A stretch of DNA of 64,000 nt, from NCBI RefSeq assembly GCF_016632365.1, contig NZ_JAEPBH010000012.1, positions 27,871 to 91,870 on the forward strand, in the 5' to 3' direction. This stretch comes from Tenebrionibacter intestinalis. Lineage in GTDB: Bacteria > Pseudomonadota > Gammaproteobacteria > Enterobacterales > Enterobacteriaceae. This document shows, piece after piece, positions 61,963 through 64,000 of this stretch (positions within the stretch are counted from its first letter, which is position 1; every line of letters begins with the position of its first letter). Below the pieces are notes generated by a model that saw only the letters and a program-made list of their open reading frames with translations, ran no database searches and was not told the DNA's origin. The position numbers were made by a program, and so were the translations under genes.

Positions 61963-62155
61963 TAGCCCATAACAACGCCGGTGTGGCGCCGTTTTGCCCC
62001 TGCGCTTCTCATAGGGCGCAGAGGCTTAAGCGAGATTGCAGCAGGCCGGATGAGCCGGTTTTCAGCGGCTAATGAAGGTTGATGCGGCGCAGGGTGCAGG
62101 GCGAAGGAAGAATGTAAAGGACTGCACTGTCTGTCCAGCGTTTTAGTTTAACTAG

Positions 62156-63472
<1,317 letters not shown>

Positions 63473-64000
63473 TCACGCTCTTAAAAAAAACGCCAGGCGC
63501 AATGCCGATCGGTTAAGGATCGGTTGACCATTCCTTGATCTGCGGCACTATAACGGCTTCCACAACAGGGAGCCGTTTTCTTGCCACTTCTCAATGGCTG
63601 GCTCGATTTCAGCGACAATCCGCTCATGCCACCCCCTTCTACACATCTGTTTGCTCAGTACTTACTTGTCGAATGGATACAACGCTGCCTACGGGTTTTT
63701 TGTTACCGCCTGCTATGCTGGCACAACTTAAAATCAGTAATATATAAAATTTACTAAATATATTTACTGTATAAATATAATCCTTATTGCTATTCAGAGT
63801 AGTGGATAAGAGCAATAATCAGATTTTAAAGGAAATTTTATTCTATATCTTCATCTGTCTCTGTGGCGTCGCCTGCAACCTATAACCCTTATTTTTTTCT
63901 GAAAAAAACCTTGCCGGTTTATTTTTAATGCTGACACGGCATAATCGTCGACAGCTTAAGGACAGGGAACGGCGGCGCGCGTTCAGCATTTGCGCGCTTT
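63473..64000. other. Region downstream of eno to the window end
   Basis: No complete gene is visible. A minus-strand frame at 63548-63646 codes 32 residues ending WQENGSLLWKPL, which reads like a protein C-terminus, but a stop lies just upstream, so it could be a decayed fragment. From about 63720 to 63910 the sequence is strongly AT-rich. The frame 63535-63747 on the plus strand overlaps the terminator and is not supported. Confidence 0.4.
63552..63582 (+). terminator. Probable eno terminator
   Basis: The stem AACGGCT/AGCCGTT with a 12-base loop is followed by TTCTT, about 80 bp after eno. A second hairpin, CCGATC/GATCGG, lies at about 63507-63526 without a T tract. Confidence 0.5.

Noticed and set aside
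63535..63747. 70-residue plus-strand frame after eno
   Set aside because: It overlaps the probable eno terminator and shows no recognisable domain or ribosome site.

Overview
The window is chromosomal DNA of a member of the Enterobacteriaceae. Almost every protein can be matched, from memory, to an Escherichia coli counterpart of nearly the same length, and gene order follows the E. coli aas-to-eno segment. It is not E. coli or Salmonella: base composition is GC-rich with many GCGC tracts, the fuc operon is missing between xni and rlmM, mazEF is missing between relA and mazG, only two initiator tRNA genes are present, and a glycerate kinase gene ends the gud operon. I cannot name the genus from sequence alone.

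Layout. 1-6 kb: end of aas, lplT, then tas-ygdR-ygdQ-mutH on the minus strand. 6-13 kb: rppH-ptsP, lgt-thyA, and the prepilin-like cluster ppdA-ppdB-ygdB-ppdC. 13-25 kb: recC-ptrA-recB-recD. 25-33 kb: argA with tandem ARG boxes, amiC, two initiator tRNA genes, mltA, tcdA, csdE-csdA and ygdI. 33-36 kb: gcvB sRNA divergent from gcvA, then ygdD-rlmM and xni. 36-38 kb: an AT-rich accessory patch with one membrane-anchored CadC/ToxR-like regulator. 38-46 kb: sdaB-sdaC, ppnN, queF, syd, the CsrB sRNA, yqcC-truC-yqcA. 47-52 kb: gudP-gudX-gudD-garK for glucarate use. 52-64 kb: barA, rlmD, relA, mazG, pyrG, eno.

The genes group into recombination and repair (RecBCD, MutH, Xni), stringent and carbon-storage regulation (RelA, MazG, BarA, CsrB), serine and glycine metabolism (SdaBC, GcvA, GcvB), RNA modification and decay (RppH, RlmM, RlmD, TruC, TcdA with CsdA/CsdE, QueF) and envelope maintenance (Lgt, AmiC, MltA, LplT/Aas). 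BarA, at 52.7 kb, is the sensor whose regulator UvrY drives csrB; the csrB gene here keeps an upstream 18-bp palindrome of the UvrY type.

The most unusual feature is a family of short non-coding repeats, four copies in the window: two in tandem after thyA, one at the end of recC, one inverted after yqcA. Each core is 140-141 bp, has imperfect 12-bp terminal inverted repeats and three internal palindromes, and contains no gene. The yqcA copy, and each tandem thyA copy, is flanked by direct repeats of 18-21 bp that are themselves complete stem-loops of the host gene's rho-independent terminator. The flanking hairpins differ between loci, so they belong to the target. This looks like a small non-autonomous mobile element that inserts at intrinsic terminators and duplicates the hairpin. 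At recC it supplies the stop codon.
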